Below, piece after piece: positions 24,401-39,400 of a stretch of 64,000 nucleotides of DNA; the stretch's first letter is position 1; every line of letters starts with the position of its first letter. A program made the translations under genes and the position numbers. The notes beneath the pieces were generated by a model. The model was not told where the DNA came from and did no database searches. It worked only from the letters and a program-made list of their open reading frames with translations. Origin of the DNA: Paracyclopina nana (lineage: Eukaryota > Arthropoda > Copepoda > Cyclopoida > Cyclopettidae); contig JAGUCH010000001.1 of assembly GCA_019096065.1 (NCBI GenBank), positions 186,001-250,000 on the forward strand. Direction: 5' to 3'.

Positions 24401-27400
24401 TTCTGCTCCTTCTGGTAACACCTTTTTATTATTGCGTTACCCTAAAAGAGAAGCCTTCACTTTATCCATTACTTTTTGAGTTAAGGCCCATATATCTGCT
24501 TTTGATCCAGGAAAGAGTTTTTGCTGCTCCTTTTTTGGAACTGAGGCCCGTTTTGGGTTGGGGTAACATGTGACCAGATCCATTAGTTTTTGTTTGAGGG
24601 GCCAAAAGTATAGGTTTGGAATTTCTATTTGCTCTGGGGAGGCTAATTGACCTCCTCCTCAGTCAGCTCCAAAGTTGCTGAAGATTGTATCTCCTTTGTA
24701 CTTTAAAAGATGTCAGAAAGTGGGGAGAAAAAAACATTTTATTACTTAGGGTTGTTTTGGTTAATAATCCAGGAAAATGAGGGGTCATTTTCAGGGCTGG
24801 CATTCCGGTCAACTTTGGCAGCTCCTCCCACTTTTTCTGCCACATTTTTCCAATAATTATTGTTTTGGGCTGGTGGATCACATCATTATTATAAAAGTTC
24901 AAGGTGAAAAACTTGTTAAAAAAGGAAAGGGGTCAAAGGATTTGGGCAATTATCTGGGATGATCAATCATTTTGGCATTTCCTGCCAAAATTGTGGTCAA
25001 TGGAAACCGACTGTGGCTTCTTTTTTCTCCATGAAGAAAATCACCTCATTATCATGATAATTATTTCCAAGGAAAAAGTGAAATCCTGTTTTTGTAATGA
25101 GTTGGATTTTATTTGAACCTAAAAGTTTGGCAGTGTCTTTCAAAGTTCAAGTTTCAAATTTCAAATTTCAAAGTTAGGCGTGAACTTTTTTATAATGCAC
25201 TAATTTAAGGCTGTTGTTGATTAATTTATGATCCTGGTTTTCACCATTTTAAAACAGGTTTCTTCTTATTGGTCATGCCTATAAATGGATCAAGTGGTTT
25301 AATTTCATTGGGAAGAGTTTCAATTTGAGGCAAAATGTGAACATGGATCAATGTTAACAAATTGTTTGGATTGCTAAATAATGATTGAAATAGCGACAAA
25401 ACTTTCACCTTTTTTTCCAGTATAGACTTGCAAAAGTCAAGATTTGGCAAGTCATTGCAGTTCTCCTGAATGCAAATTGAGCAGTAGTGCTAAACACTCG
25501 ATTAAAAAGAGGGGCGGATTTTTTTTCGCCAAAACCATTGGAGCTTTTTCATTCAGCAACCTTCACTTAATATAAGTGAGTCGCAGTGAGTGCAGTTGCA
25601 CTTGAGCGCAGGCACGCTAACATAAAACCAGTCAAACCAGTGGCAAAAACGACAGATCTTTTAAAAGCTCAATCTCATTCGCTTAATAGCGAATTTGATT
25701 TCTTGACGTACTCTTCTTTGCTACAAATTATTTCAGCCTTTTTTTGGCATTCTTTGACGAACATTATTAGGTTTTACAAGAAACTAGGTGATGTTTAAGC
25801 TCAACTTTGGAGCAAAATTGCCTCAAAAAAGTCGGCTCGTCTTGAAAAAGCTCCAACCTTTAAAGAGCGCATAGGTGAAATGTTCAGCTGTTTCTCGAGT
25901 CCGCCACTCTTTGTACAAGAGTTTTTAAGCATATAAAGAAATCAAGTTTATTCAAGGTGCAAAAAGAGTCTTCTTCTTTTGTGACTTGGCTATGAGAACA
26001 AACTTCCGCCCATCAAGTATGCATAAATAGGTTGAGCAAAAAATGCCAAATTCCTATTGACTCTATTGAGTTTATTCCTGGCAAACGCTGCTCAAAATCT
26101 TGCATATTCTCAACTTTGGCTTCAATTCCAAACATTCAATAACCTAAATAATATCCAAGTTTAAACTTATTTTTTTAAATTTTATTCTTGAATCTAACTA
26201 TCAAAAGAACTTGTTCTTCAACATTTTTAAAGCTTAAAAAATCCATCTAAATTTGTTATTATACTCTATATTTTTTGAGTAGTTAAAGACATTGCTAATT
26301 TTTTTGTCAAATATAAAATTAATTTTTTTTCAGTTCAATTTAGAATTCACTTTTTGGACTTTCAGTTGGTGGTGGAGTTCTGAATTTGGTGAGGGCAAAA
26401 AAGCCTATTTTTGGTCAGATTCCAATCTTGCTGGTAATTTTTCCACTCAATTTCAGAGTCATTTTTCATTCAAGGTTAATTTTCGTTTGGCTTAATGGGC
26501 CTCATCACGAGATGGCCATCATTATTATTACTTGGTATCTATTTTTTTCTTCTCCCTCTGCCATAGCCAAAAGTCATTTTGCAAAAAGTCACGACTTTGG
26601 AATCAACTTTCATTTTCCTCAACTGTTTTTTCAGCTGCTGCCTTATACCCTATTTTATTAGGTAAAATATAACTAATGACAGCAAAAAAGGCAGGTTTTG
26701 ACCTTTGATATCTCAGAGGTCAACTTGGAATTAATTACCTTCTAAAATATTTCCTTATAGTCATCAACATTTTAAAAATGTACAGTAAAATTCAAGTTTT
26801 TTTTTAAAAAAAAAAATGCTTTTTGTGGTTTTTTTTCAAAAATCTTTTTTTTTTTTTTGGTATTGGCTAAAATTGTTTTTTTTTGTCAAATTAGACTTTT
26901 ATTAGCCAATTGTAAGAAATGACTTTAAAATAAGGCTTTTTAATGAATAATGATAAAAAGTAATTTACTTTTAATTAAAAGAGTAACACAAATGCTTTTA
27001 TGAGTATGTTTTCTCCCATTTTTTCCCATTTCAAAACTGCAAGGTATTTGGCAAAAAATTGTTAAAAAATGTTTTTGAATATTTTTAAGGCCAAAACTCA
27101 ATATGTTCATTCTTACCAGCCAATTCTATGAAATAGCTGAAAGCCAAGTTGTTGCATAGTAGGTAGGTTGGTGGTGAAGAAAAAAAAATTAAAAGGTTTT
27201 TTTTGGCAGATTTCAATTTGTTTATTTTTACCAGCCGATTCTATGAAAACTAAGTTGTTGCATGAAAAAAATTGCTATAATTAGTAGGTTGCAGGTGAGC
27301 AAAAAATGCCATAATGAGCATGTTTTTCCCCAATTTTTCCAGCCTGAAAGAGAGAGGAAGTTGGAACTGCATTTCCTGATGGTGCATGCACATGTGCACT

Positions 27401-30400
27401 ACTTGTCTTCTTCTTCTTCTTTGAGAATGTGTGGTATTTGCTTAAACTCAATACACTGGGATTTCTTGAGTAGTAGCATTGCACATCCCCAATTCTGGAG
27501 CATAGCCCTAAAACACCTTTTTGAGGTCAAATCATGTCAGACACTTGATTATCAAACACCCACGTGATGATGGCCACCAAAATCTCATCTTCATCTCAGC
27601 TTTTGGCCTTGATCTCATCATCAATGATGGCAGCAGAGTAGCGCCAGTGGTCCAAAATCTGCACTCACACATTTTAACACAGTTCCTTGCACAGAGTTGA
27701 AGCATTGATAAAGTGGGGAATTCTTCTCTCTTTTGCATGTGCAAATTCTTGAGAGAGCAATTGAGGCAGGAAATGTTGCAGTATTTGCAAGTTTTGGCAT
27801 ATTTTGGGAAGCTGTCACAGCTCATTTCTGCAGAGTGGCGCTACTTGCCTCTTAATTTGAAATGAAGCCATTTTAGGCTCTTAAAAACCATCTTTAGCAT
27901 GTTAAATATTATTTTTATTTTTTTTGTAAAATAGCCTTCTTTCTAGGCCTAAAAAAAGAAGTATTTGTTGTCAATTTGTACCAATTCTGCAAAGTGGCAC
28001 TTCTTGGCCATTTTTGCTCAAGTTTTACCTAAGCAAAATATCATCTTAAAAGATGGATATTTTTTTCAAAAATAGCCTTATTTTGGTTTTGTATGGCTTT
28101 TTTGTGTGTTTTTCCTGTGAACATTTGGTTTGTTTTTCCATTTTCTGTTCCATTTTTGCAAAGTGGCGCTACTTGGCTCTTTTTAACAATTTTGCAGTTT
28201 TTGCTCCTTTTTTTGCCAAAAATGCCCAAGAATCTGTTAAAATGTTAAAAAATTACATTTTCTGTCCTTGATGTCTCATTTTTGGCCCAAATCTGGGAAG
28301 TCACGACATTTTGAAATTGAGATTCTGGTAGCTCGTGCATTATTACAGGGCATCATAACCAAGAAGATCAATTGGTCACGAGCAGACTATTAAGCATTCC
28401 TAGCAGACTATTACTCACATTTTTCTCTCAAGAGGGAAATGAGGCCAAATAAGTTCATTCCAAAAAAAGGGCTCCTGAAGCATCTTTATTTTGTAGTCTT
28501 TGATTTTTGAAAAAGTCTGTCAAATGAAGGTAGTCAGCACAATGACAGAAAGATGATTAATTCTGCTCAATTCGACACGAACCTTGAGGCTCATGCTTTG
28601 ATGTGATCCAAGGCTTAGTCCAATAAATGTTATTTTTCAGCCTGAGCCTTCATGAGCCCAAAGTAAACATTCAACCATACTTTAAATCAGTTTCATAGAT
28701 TTATGACTAAATGTGAACCTCAAAAATAGCAGTTTGAGTTTGAAAAGGAAGTAAACAACATTGCATATAATGTGCTGGTCCCCAATTTTCACACTTGGCT
28801 GAGCTTGTGTCAAATGACCAACTTTTTGGGTGACAATCACCAAATCGTTTGTGTAATGGATCAAAAAAGCGAACCAGCCAAGCGCATTGCATCAATATAT
28901 AAAAAAAAATATTTGACAACTTTGGTTCAGTGGCAAACTTTGCTGTTACAAGTCATCAAGAATGTGTATGAATTTGTCTGGGGTGAAAGAAGAACATCGA
29001 GGCTTCAATTACACACTTGAAGGAGTTGGCTTATAATGGGTACGTACATGCTAAAAATATAGTCACGTGCTCCCCAGCTGAGCATATTTATTCCCTGGCA
29101 GGAATAGGAGGAAACTGGTGTGGTCATTTTTGAGCAGTAGCAGCTGCAGAACCAAAGGTGGTTCTTTGTTGGGAATTCACCTAATGCTGCAGCAGCAGTT
29201 GATTGTTGAACTCAGCCTCAGTATTGATGCCCTCAGGGCTAACATTCATCCAGGTCAACAATTTACTCACAAAAAGAGTCCTTGCCTCAGATACACACAC
29301 ACCAAGTCTGCTGCTTGGTCAGTCAGAGAGGGCGAGAAAATGAGGTCCACTTTGCAATCTATAATAGAGAGAAAATAAAGGGACCACCTAGAGGGCTTGG
29401 TAATCACCCAATCCGCTTTGGGCAAAAATGGGATCAAGTCCAACGACATGACATTGACGCACTTTTTTATGTACAACTCCTTCGCTGGTGTAATTGTTGG
29501 ATCCATGTTATTTTTTCACTCCATGCAAATTTTGATGCATTTTTGGTGTCTTGATCCTCTAAAGTTTGCCACTGAATATAAGTTGTCGCATATTTCCTGT
29601 TACCAACTTTTTTCAAGACGATCAATTTCATGGACCACCACGATGATCACTTTGCTTCCTTACAGCAACAAAGGCTGGTTTAGATGATGGTATTATTTCT
29701 ATAAGGCAATCCCAGGAATCAAGGTGGTGTTTGCCCAGAAGAAACTTTCTAGTGTTTGTGCAAACCTCCTTTGAGTATAGAAATGTTTGCTAGCCAAACC
29801 GTCTTAGGTTTTTGGTGCCCTTTTAGCTCTCAACAGCAAGCTCAAACATGATCAGGTTTCACCAATGTTATGTAACTACGATAAAAAGGCAATTTTTTGT
29901 ACCATGTGTGGTGACTGCGGTGCCTTTGATGAGTTGAATTGACAATGGGACACAACTGAAACAAAGGGCAGCCATCGAAATTACAATCGAAAGGGCCCAT
30001 TTTTTATGTGTAACAACCAGGTTGTTGTTGTTACAATTGGTGGGAAATCTGCTACAAATGCCAGAATTTGGAGGAACTTGGAGCCACTCTTCTGCAACTT
30101 GGACTGAGTGAACATTAAAGATGAATCCCTCAGGCTTATCGAAGCTTGAATTATGCACTTTTTACATACCTTGCTGCTGCTGTGACGAATTTCTGTGCCA
30201 ATTTCTTGGAAGAAAAACAAGCCCATTTTTTGGCCCCAATTTTTGCACACATCAACTGAGGAGCGGTGGTGGCAGTAAAAAACTTTCTCCTTTTATCACA
30301 GCAGGAAGACCTGCGCCTTCTTTCCCTATACAGGAAAGTAATTGGGCTTTAATTAGAATTTGCAAAATTGTGGCACTTCATTTCTCATTGTTGAAAACAA

Positions 30401-33400
30401 ATGGTTTTTGACATGGGCAAATTGATGGTTCTTTTTACCATTTGTCATTTCTGGCTGTCGCTGTCTCATGGCTGCAGCTTTGAGATCTCTGAGGGATTCA
30501 CTTCATTTGTTTACTCATCCCAAGTTGCATGGAAGTGAACTCAAGTCTAGCCAAAATTAAGAGTTTGTTGCCTATTTGTGTACGCTTGTAAAATGAACAA
30601 CCTGGTTGTCGCTTCACCAAAACGATACTTTGCAAGACGTATGTGTTTTCGTAACAGTATTTGAAAGATGTTCAAATTCCCTAGATCATCTCTTTGGTCA
30701 AGTGATTTTTATGACTGCGCCTTCAGTGCATGATAATGGCCTTTCAGGTGATTTTTCACTGAAGATCATGAGATTCTAAGAACTTATCTTGAGTGTCTCA
30801 GTTTTCAGTCTTGGTTTGAGGTAAAATTTCATGGCACCAGACCAGGAATTTGGCATCTCCAGCAAAGAAAAGAAAGATTCCTGCTGGCCTGTTTGGATGT
30901 GTGTTATGAAAAAGTGGTTTTGAGAAAGTAGTTTGACAGTCACACTCCAACCAGTTTTTTCTTCACTACAAGCCTGTAGTGAATTTAATGGTAAGAGTTG
31001 TTTTGAGTGCTTAATAAAAATTTGCTCAGAAAACTTAGATGATGGTTAAACCATTAGAACCTTTTGCAATGTGTTTTGTGTGTGGCTTAGATTGACATTT
31101 GTGATGCCTATCTGGAAGTTTATCTCTGACATTTCATACCACCTTAAGCTCACTTTCTACTCAATGGCAAAACAACATCCTGCCTTTTCATTTAGACCAA
31201 TGTTTCACTGAACTTTTCATGACCCAGCCAAAAGTCACAGTCAGAAAGTTGACTGATTTGTCAATTCTGCATCCGGATGCATTTCAAACTCAAAATCTAA
31301 AATTACATCTACATATCCTTTTAAAAAAAGGGGCTCAATGCTTTTGCATAGATCCTCTTGTTTTTTAGGGAGAAATGTGAAAACTTCTGGCTCACATTTT
31401 TTTTAAGAGTCCTGCTTGATTTATGCTTAAACCTGTAAAGAAACTGGAGCCTGGGTGATTTTTTCCTGGGTACTTTCTGCATACCCAAATTGCCAGCCAT
31501 ATTTCACACAATGCAGGCTAGGCTTGCAACATGTAGGTTTTTTTTTCTACTCTGGCAAAATGACACCTTGGCACTTTTTTGCTGAAAGTGAAAACTGCAA
31601 GAATCTTGTGTACTAAGGTGGTTAAAACTGGGCTAATTATCTAGTCATAATATGCAAATGTGTGAGTGCATTTTGAGTCAGCATAATTGCTGCTGTAAAT
31701 GGGATGAAACAGCACTTTTTAGGGCAAATCTAGACAGGCTGAAGGATTTTTGTTGTGTGCTTGTTTCACCTCCTCCCAGAAAATTATACTCATTTTGGAC
31801 TTTGTCATCTTTTTGATGGCAGTTTAGGGTCAAAAAATTCCTTCACGAAAATGCAGCTGGAATTTGAGGGAGTCAATAACCTGCAGCAATAGGGTCTCCT
31901 TCGAATAGTTATCGCACTTTTAACAGAGTTAGCGCATTTTAAAAATTGTATGTTGTAATTTTCCAAATTGTTGCCTTAGCTAGTTTATTGGTATAAAGTT
32001 CCTTTGAGTTCTGGTGACTTTTTATCAGCTTGTGCCTTATTCAAATCATGCGGAGGACAGACCGAATGTAAGTCAAACCAACGATGAGCTAAGGATGCTA
32101 ATGCTCTGCAGCATGTGAAACCTCGTTTAATTCGATTGGTCGTGAATGGTTTTAGATACGCTTCAAATTCACCACGATGATCACTCTGGGTGTTCAAGTC
32201 ATGACTTCCATGTTTCATGAATATTTACCAAAGATCTTAGCAGCAAGGCCATCTTAGTTTAGAATGAGCAATCAACTTGTGGAGCCATAATTATAAATTG
32301 CCCCAATTGAGTTGCCGCTATCTGCTAACTTGAATTGACCTTCGCAGCTCATCGGATAGACTTACAACTGATCTGTCGATGGGATGAGATGAGCAGACTC
32401 ATGGCTGTTATTTAGTCACCCAAACACAAAGGGCACTCGATGCAATAAACTAGGCCAGGAAACAATTTTGAAAATGCCAATTCTAAAACACGACAACGCT
32501 TAAAGATCCTTAACCGGTTGAGGCTGAGAGCGCTTAAATTCACAAATGGTTAGTTAAGCTCCTCTAGTAGCTGCTATATGCAGCATTATGAATTGGAGAA
32601 ATTTTATTATGGGTAGTGGTAGCCCAGGTAGCAACTGGAAAAGTAGTCAACCGTGTGGAATTGTTTGATTGAACAATGGGCTCTGGTATGTCTACCATGG
32701 TGAAACTCTTTCTCTTCTCAGTTTTATTATGGCAAAACTGAACTGCATCAATTAAACTAACCTTAGTCTTAAAAGTTAGGTTCTTACTTCCATTTTTTTT
32801 TGGTTTATTTTTTGGTGCTGCTCAGACTCTCTATTGGTTCAATGATGAGGGGCTCAGTTTATCTTTATGGCAATCTCAGTTTTGGGTCCAGCAGCTTCAC
32901 CAACCTGGAGCACCTTACCTGTCTACTCACACAACAACAACAGCAGTCCTGACTGAAATCATGATGTTTTTTGAGCCTTTGGGTGACTCAGACTGAGCTA
33001 GCTGCAAAAGTAGTGACATTTCACGCCTGAGCTGATGCCACAGATGGTGCCAGTTTTTTGTTTTGGCCTCACTCACACAATTGATTTTGCAACTGCATTT
33101 GATGTGATGTTCATCTACTGACAAAAACATAGTCTCACTAAAATCCAAAGTCAAGTTTTTTTTTCAGAGGTTTTCCTGATTTTTTTTTTGCCAAATGCCT
33201 TTTGGAAATTCCTCTTTGTCAGTGGCACTTTTCAGCCTAGCTTTTGCAGCTGCTTAAGCTCTGAGTCATTGTCAGTCACATTGTAACAAATTGTCTTTAG
33301 CATTTTTTGGGCTGTGAATATTTTTGTCCTCCCCATCAACTTGAGTTTCCCCTCACTTTGCTTCAGATCCAATCTAGCTCATCTGTTATTGTTTTCCTCC

Positions 33401-36400
33401 AGCAGCAGCAGGATGGGAAATGCAAATCTAAAAGGGACTTTTTTTTCTTTTGGGGAACCTAAACTCTGACCTATACTAGAGTACTTTTTAGCTGCATCAT
33501 CATCCTCTGTATGGCTCAAATACGCGTGAAATGAGCTCAAAATCGATCCCTCACATGTTGACACAGCTCTCAAGATTTGGAAGCCAGATTAGGGGCAGAT
33601 TTAAATGGCGCCATTAGCATGATAATGGTCAGACTCTGGCCAGTTTGAGGGTGTTCTGGTAACTCTGCAAAAGCTAAAGCGCTACCCCAAAAGAGATGCC
33701 CTTAAGCTCATTGCCTTTAGTTGCTCTAAGGTGTTGAAAATCCTGCTTTTTTCCCTTCTTCTTTCAAAGTGCTTTTGTTCATCAATTCAGCTTTAAAACA
33801 GGACTGACCTAGCTAGTGCTCACTGTGGACAAAAAAATGAAGGTTTTGGTACCTTTTTGCCCACTGTGGCCAACAGAGATCCTTTTTAAGCAAGATTTAT
33901 GCTCAGCAGTTTGGACCACAATGGTCCTCACTCTTTGGCATGTCCACAACAACAACAATAACGGATTAAAGTTGATGTAGTATTTTGCCAGCTTCTTTTA
34001 TGAACTCTTTTTTTTATTTAGGGGCGGAGAGCGAGCAGCAAAATATGGGCCACAAAAAGCCTCATATTTTTGACTGCATCTCAAAAAGGCATTAAATAAA
34101 TCTTGGCTCAAATTGCAATTTAAGAAAGGCAAAATTTGCTGCCAGCTCACAATTCCAATTTAAGCAAGTGCTAAGGCGCTTTAAAGCATTTCGCGACAAC
34201 GCTAAAAACCAGCAACGGTCCAAAACTTGATCCATCCAATTTCCACCATCTCCTTTGTTGTTGCTGTGAGAGTTGCAAGTCATCATTCATTGGGGATCTG
34301 AAAACTGCTTGAATCTTATGGCATTTTCCTGCAACTTTTGAAGCCACTTCTTCTTATTCTTCTTTTGAATATCTGTTCTTGTCACGTTTTTCAAGCTTGA
34401 AAAAGCCATTATTCCTTTTGTGGAGGCTAAAATGATGTCAAGATAACATTATTCATCCGCCATTCAATTTGTCTCTTATTTATACATTTTTTTCGCAAAA
34501 GTTTTTCCTTTTTTTGCTCTGTTTTGGGGTCCAAAATCTTGCGTGACTTGGCACAAATTGAGGCTTAATTGCTAGAACTTCCTCTATAAATAGCAGCTAC
34601 TATCTTCAGTTTTGCTATAAAAGTAGGAAAAGTTGCCCCAATTTTTTCTGCCAAAATGAGCTATATAATGTTTGCTGTATGACAATTTGGCAACATTTCG
34701 TGCCATATGATCCTAATTTATGGGCTATGCAAATTAGTCCATGACATCATTTGTTATGCCCCATTCTAAAGGTAACCTAACATAAGAGTCAAGTCAGCCC
34801 AAAAAAAAAGTAGAAATCCGTGAAATGTCCAACTCTAGCTTGACATATTACACACAATTGTGCTCAATGTTTTCCAAGGTATAACAGCAGCTGAAATGGG
34901 GGGCAATTTTTCAGCACCTGGAAAGTCACTGTTTTGCTGTTTCTTATCTTGATTTTTTTCTCCCTTTTCAGGTAAGGTTAATTTACATGAAATAGTGGCC
35001 TTTCTCCCACTGCTGAAAGTAGGGCCTAATCAAGCCTGAATCAAGGCCTTAAGGCTGGCATGGAATCAAAAAGGCAAATTTTCCTCTGTCCTAGAAGTGT
35101 AATCAAGCTTACACAACTTCCAGAGCAGCAGCTCACTGTGGGGGTAGTATCAGTTAAAAGTATTTTTTTGAGTGTCCACAATTGTGAAGAAAGGCATGAG
35201 TATGAAGATTAATGTGAAGAAATGTCGGGGCTAGTTTTAATCCAGCCCCGAGCTTTACCATTTCAAGCAAGTGAATGGAGATGATTCCACTTGCAAGCAA
35301 GCGAAGAAAAGCTCCAGTCAATTTCCACTGCAAAAATATTTGTTTGAAATGGCTCGTGGGTGAAATCAGATGCATTAAAAGGCTTGTCATGGAAAAGCTT
35401 TGGGTTTTGCGAAAACTAACCCTGAGATTGCTAAATATTTCTCAATTTGAAAAATACGTCATTTTGCGTCATTTGGCCTCAGTGTGCCTGATGATTGTTG
35501 AACCGGTTTGCTGCTGAGTTGGCTGCTCTGCAGAAGTAGCAAAAGTTGCAAGAAACTGATGGAGTGAAAGCTGCCCTTAGGTCCCTAAAGGAACGTGGAT
35601 AGAATTTTGACCCCGAATGTGTGCCAGGATGTATTTGGTGACAAATTGGGCATTCCAAGCAATTACAAACTAGGAGCTAGGTATTTCTCCCCTTGTGCTC
35701 TAATTTGAATACTACATCATTAAAATGATCCTGTTAAGAGCTGCCATATCACGTTTTAGAGCTTCTCCAGTGAATTTCAACGAGCACTGCTGCTCCTTTG
35801 CACATCTGCTCTTCTTCTGGCAAATTAAGGCTGTTTAGTGAGATAAATTCTCGGCTTGTCAGTACGACTTTTCTTTTATGAGCTCTTTTAATAGCAATCA
35901 AGATTAGTTGCACATTTCCTTGAAAAGTTCCTACTACGTTTCTTCAAAACATCGCTAATTTACTGGAATGTGTCGTTTCATAATTAAAAAAAACTGTTTA
36001 AGGCTTAGCTTTGCATAAAGATTGCATCATATGAGTATCGATGTTTTTTAACTTTAACAAATGACTTGTTGAAGTTTTAAGAATCCTAGGTTGCCACTAG
36101 GAGCTCCATTTGATCATAATTGCCTTCGATATGGACCCAATTTGGTGCTGATTGGCTGAATTCCACCACTAGGACAGATGTTTTTTATGGCAGTCATGAT
36201 CAGCAGAAGATGCCATGAGTCACAATTTAGTTAGAAAGCTGGAAAATCTTGATGACTTTCACAGAGTCCCATGGGACTGTGTGATATTAAGTACAGGGTA
36301 GCAGCACTGACAGGAACAACTAGGGCCATAAATGAAGTCGGGGTGCTTTTACCCCCTCTTCTAGGTACATGTATACCCTGTCTTTATGGTATGTGACCCC

Positions 36401-39400
36401 CAAGGGAAATAAAGAGCAAGGGAATCCGTTTTAGTCATCCTCGTTTGCACATAGAGAATCATCAACGTTTGGCTCACTCCCAACATGGTTGGGCTCAGTT
36501 CACACTGATCATGGCAATAGACTAGGGACTTCCTGGTTGGAGTTGAGCTCTCTGGTCCATTCACCTTTGACTTCTGGTTGATCAATCAAAAAGTTTCTTT
36601 ATCAATACTGGCTCAATGGAGTACCTAGTGATACTCTAGGATATTCAAAAATCCATTAAGTCATTTGTCGAATACTGAGAACATCGATATAAAATTATAA
36701 AATACGCTTAACATTTAAACAAAAAAAACAAGTATCATATCAGCTATCATCTATCTGTTAGTTTTGCCTAAAAAATAAAATGACGCCAAAGCCACAAGTT
36801 GAAAAATTAGTAATATTGTTTGAATGCAAGTTTGTTTTGGTGGCTCTCATTTTGGAGAGGTTGTGATGACAAAGGAGGGATTGTTTCCACAATCCAGCCT
36901 TAAATTGCTGCAAGCTTGATTAATATGACATGGAGCAGCAGTTAATTGAATAATGGCTTATTTGTAGTACTCTGACAGTTTTAAGAGCTGGGACAATATT
37001 TGGCTAGGGGTCATAAACCGAACCACTAGCTAGCTAGCTAGTTGCCTCTCCCAAAACCTCCATGGAGTGAGAGAGACAAATGGTTTAATTTTGTGCAAAC
37101 TTTCACATTAAATCCTGGTGGTGGTGCTGCTGCTGGAAAAGGGATTAGTTTGCTATTCAGAGCTCAGGACCAACACTCTATTTTTGTTCAGCTATTGCAG
37201 ATGGGTTCTAGATCGCATATCTACTCAGCATCATCCATCAATTCCACATAAAGAAAGATCACCAGAAAAAAACCATTTCTGCATCAGTGGCAGTATGACT
37301 GATCAATTCCTTGGATGGTTTTAAGGTCATATGCTCTATCCCTATAGAGTTGCTGGAAGCTTAAAATGAGTACACATTAAGAGTGAGAATCCCATAGCAG
37401 TGCAGAAGGAGTCTAGTGGCTCCGACAGCTTTTCAAAAATCTTATGGACCATCTTGAGGGGCTACCCCTAGATACTCACTGTACCAAAGGGTTTTGCCCT
37501 CAGACCCCTGGGAGGGGAGATACACGCCTCCAAAGTTTGGAGAAATTCTTATGTAGTAAAACTTTGGACCCCCCTGGTGGCCACATGAGGCAACTTTTAT
37601 TGACCCATTTTTTGTGCATTGTTATACCCCCTAAGGGTCTCTTGGGAAATGGGATAAAAGTTGTCGTCATGCATGCCCACTGTGCTCCAGGGGGCAATAT
37701 GTTATTTTTAGGGGGTAACTTTGGCGCAAAATTGAGGAACCTTCCCGCGGATGAATTTTTTTCATTTTTTTCACAGAGTCAGCCAATGGTTAGTACTTTC
37801 ATATAAAAGAATAAAAAAATGACCCTTTTTTGTTTAGAGCCAGATATTGTCCGTCAAAGTTTTGCTTATTTTAGCCAATATAACTTTGTTTTACAGACTT
37901 CAGATTTATGGCCTAAAAAAGAAATTTTATTATAATTATTATATGTTGTGAACAATACTTATTTTGGTCATTTTTTGTTTTGGCTGCATCTAGGGGTACT
38001 TCCTTAATAAAAGTTTTAGAATTTTTGGAAAAAAATGGTTTAATTTTAAAACCTTAGTTTCTGAGTGATAAAATGAAAATGCATGAACTGGAAATGAAAT
38101 TTTATTATAAATATGGGGTATAAGGAGCAATTTTTATTATTGTCATACCTAGGTGTTCTCGATTTTAGGGGTAGTTATTTCATAAAAACTAATACATTTA
38201 CTGTTAAAGTACCCCCAAAAATGATCCAACACTATCATGACAATGATAAAAGTTGTTGAATGTACCACATATTTATAATAAAATTTCATTTTCAGCTCAA
38301 TATATTTAAGTTCATTTAACAAATATGTAAGTTTAAACAAGACTGATGTATGTTTATTATAAAAGTATCTTGAAAAGTAATCAAACGTTATTTTAGTAAA
38401 AATAAAAGTTGCTTACCACTGCCAATAATTATAATAAAATTTCATTTTCAGAGGTGAAAAATGAATTTTGTAACATACAAACTTAATTCTTGCAACTAGC
38501 ACCAATTTTTCAAAAAATCATATAACTTTTATTTAGGAAGTGCCCCTAGATGCAGCCAAAACAAAAAATGACCAAAATAAGTATTGTTCACAACATATAA
38601 TAATTATAATAAAATTTCTTTTTTAGGCCATAAATCTGAAGTCTGTAAAACAAAGTTATATTGGCTAAAATAAGCAAAACTTTGACGGAAAATATCTGTG
38701 TCTAAACAAAAAAGGGTCATTTTTTTATTCTTTTATATGAAAGTACTAACCATTGGCTGACTCTGTGAAAAAAATGAAAAAAATTCATCCGCGGGAAGGT
38801 TCCTCAATTTTGCGCCAAAGTTACCCCCTAAAAATAACATATTGCCCCCTGGAGCACAGTGGGCATGCATGACGACAACTTTTATCCCATTTCCCAAGAG
38901 ACCCTTAGGGGGTATAACAATGCACAAAAAATGGGTCAATAAAAGTTGCCTCATGTGGCCACCAGGGGGGTCCAAAGTTATACTACATAAGAATTTCTCC
39001 AAACTTTGGAGGCGTGTATCTCCCCTCCCAGGGGTCCAAGGGCAAAACCTTTTGGTACAGTGAGCATCTAGGGGCAGCCCCTCAAGATGGTCCATAAGAT
39101 TTTTGAAAAGCTGTCGGAGCCACTAGACTCCTTCTGCACTGCTATGGGATTCTCACTCTTAAGCGTGTCTTTTCCATCTTAAAAAAATTAATCGAGATTA
39201 TTTTTAAAGGAAATTGTCGACATGTGTTAGGTTAAGCTTTTGGCATTTTTTGCCAAACTTCATTTCACATTTTCAAGAAAATGAAATGATCTTATTTGGC
39301 ATTAAATGCTGATTCACTTCTAGGCGTTAAACATGCTTAAGTGAGTTGTCATTGATTTTAAAGCAACTCAAAGTTATTATGCACGCCCCATTTTTTAAGA

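Noticed and set aside
28682-30411. Series of 60-100-codon frames that might be nested genes in gene A intron 1
   Set aside because: No homology-like motifs, frames overlap on both strands and composition equals the surrounding intron.
37444-39095. Two matching 120-codon frames on opposite strands that could look like a conserved gene pair
   Set aside because: They are the same sequence in the two arms of a fold-back element; identity reflects arm similarity, not protein conservation.
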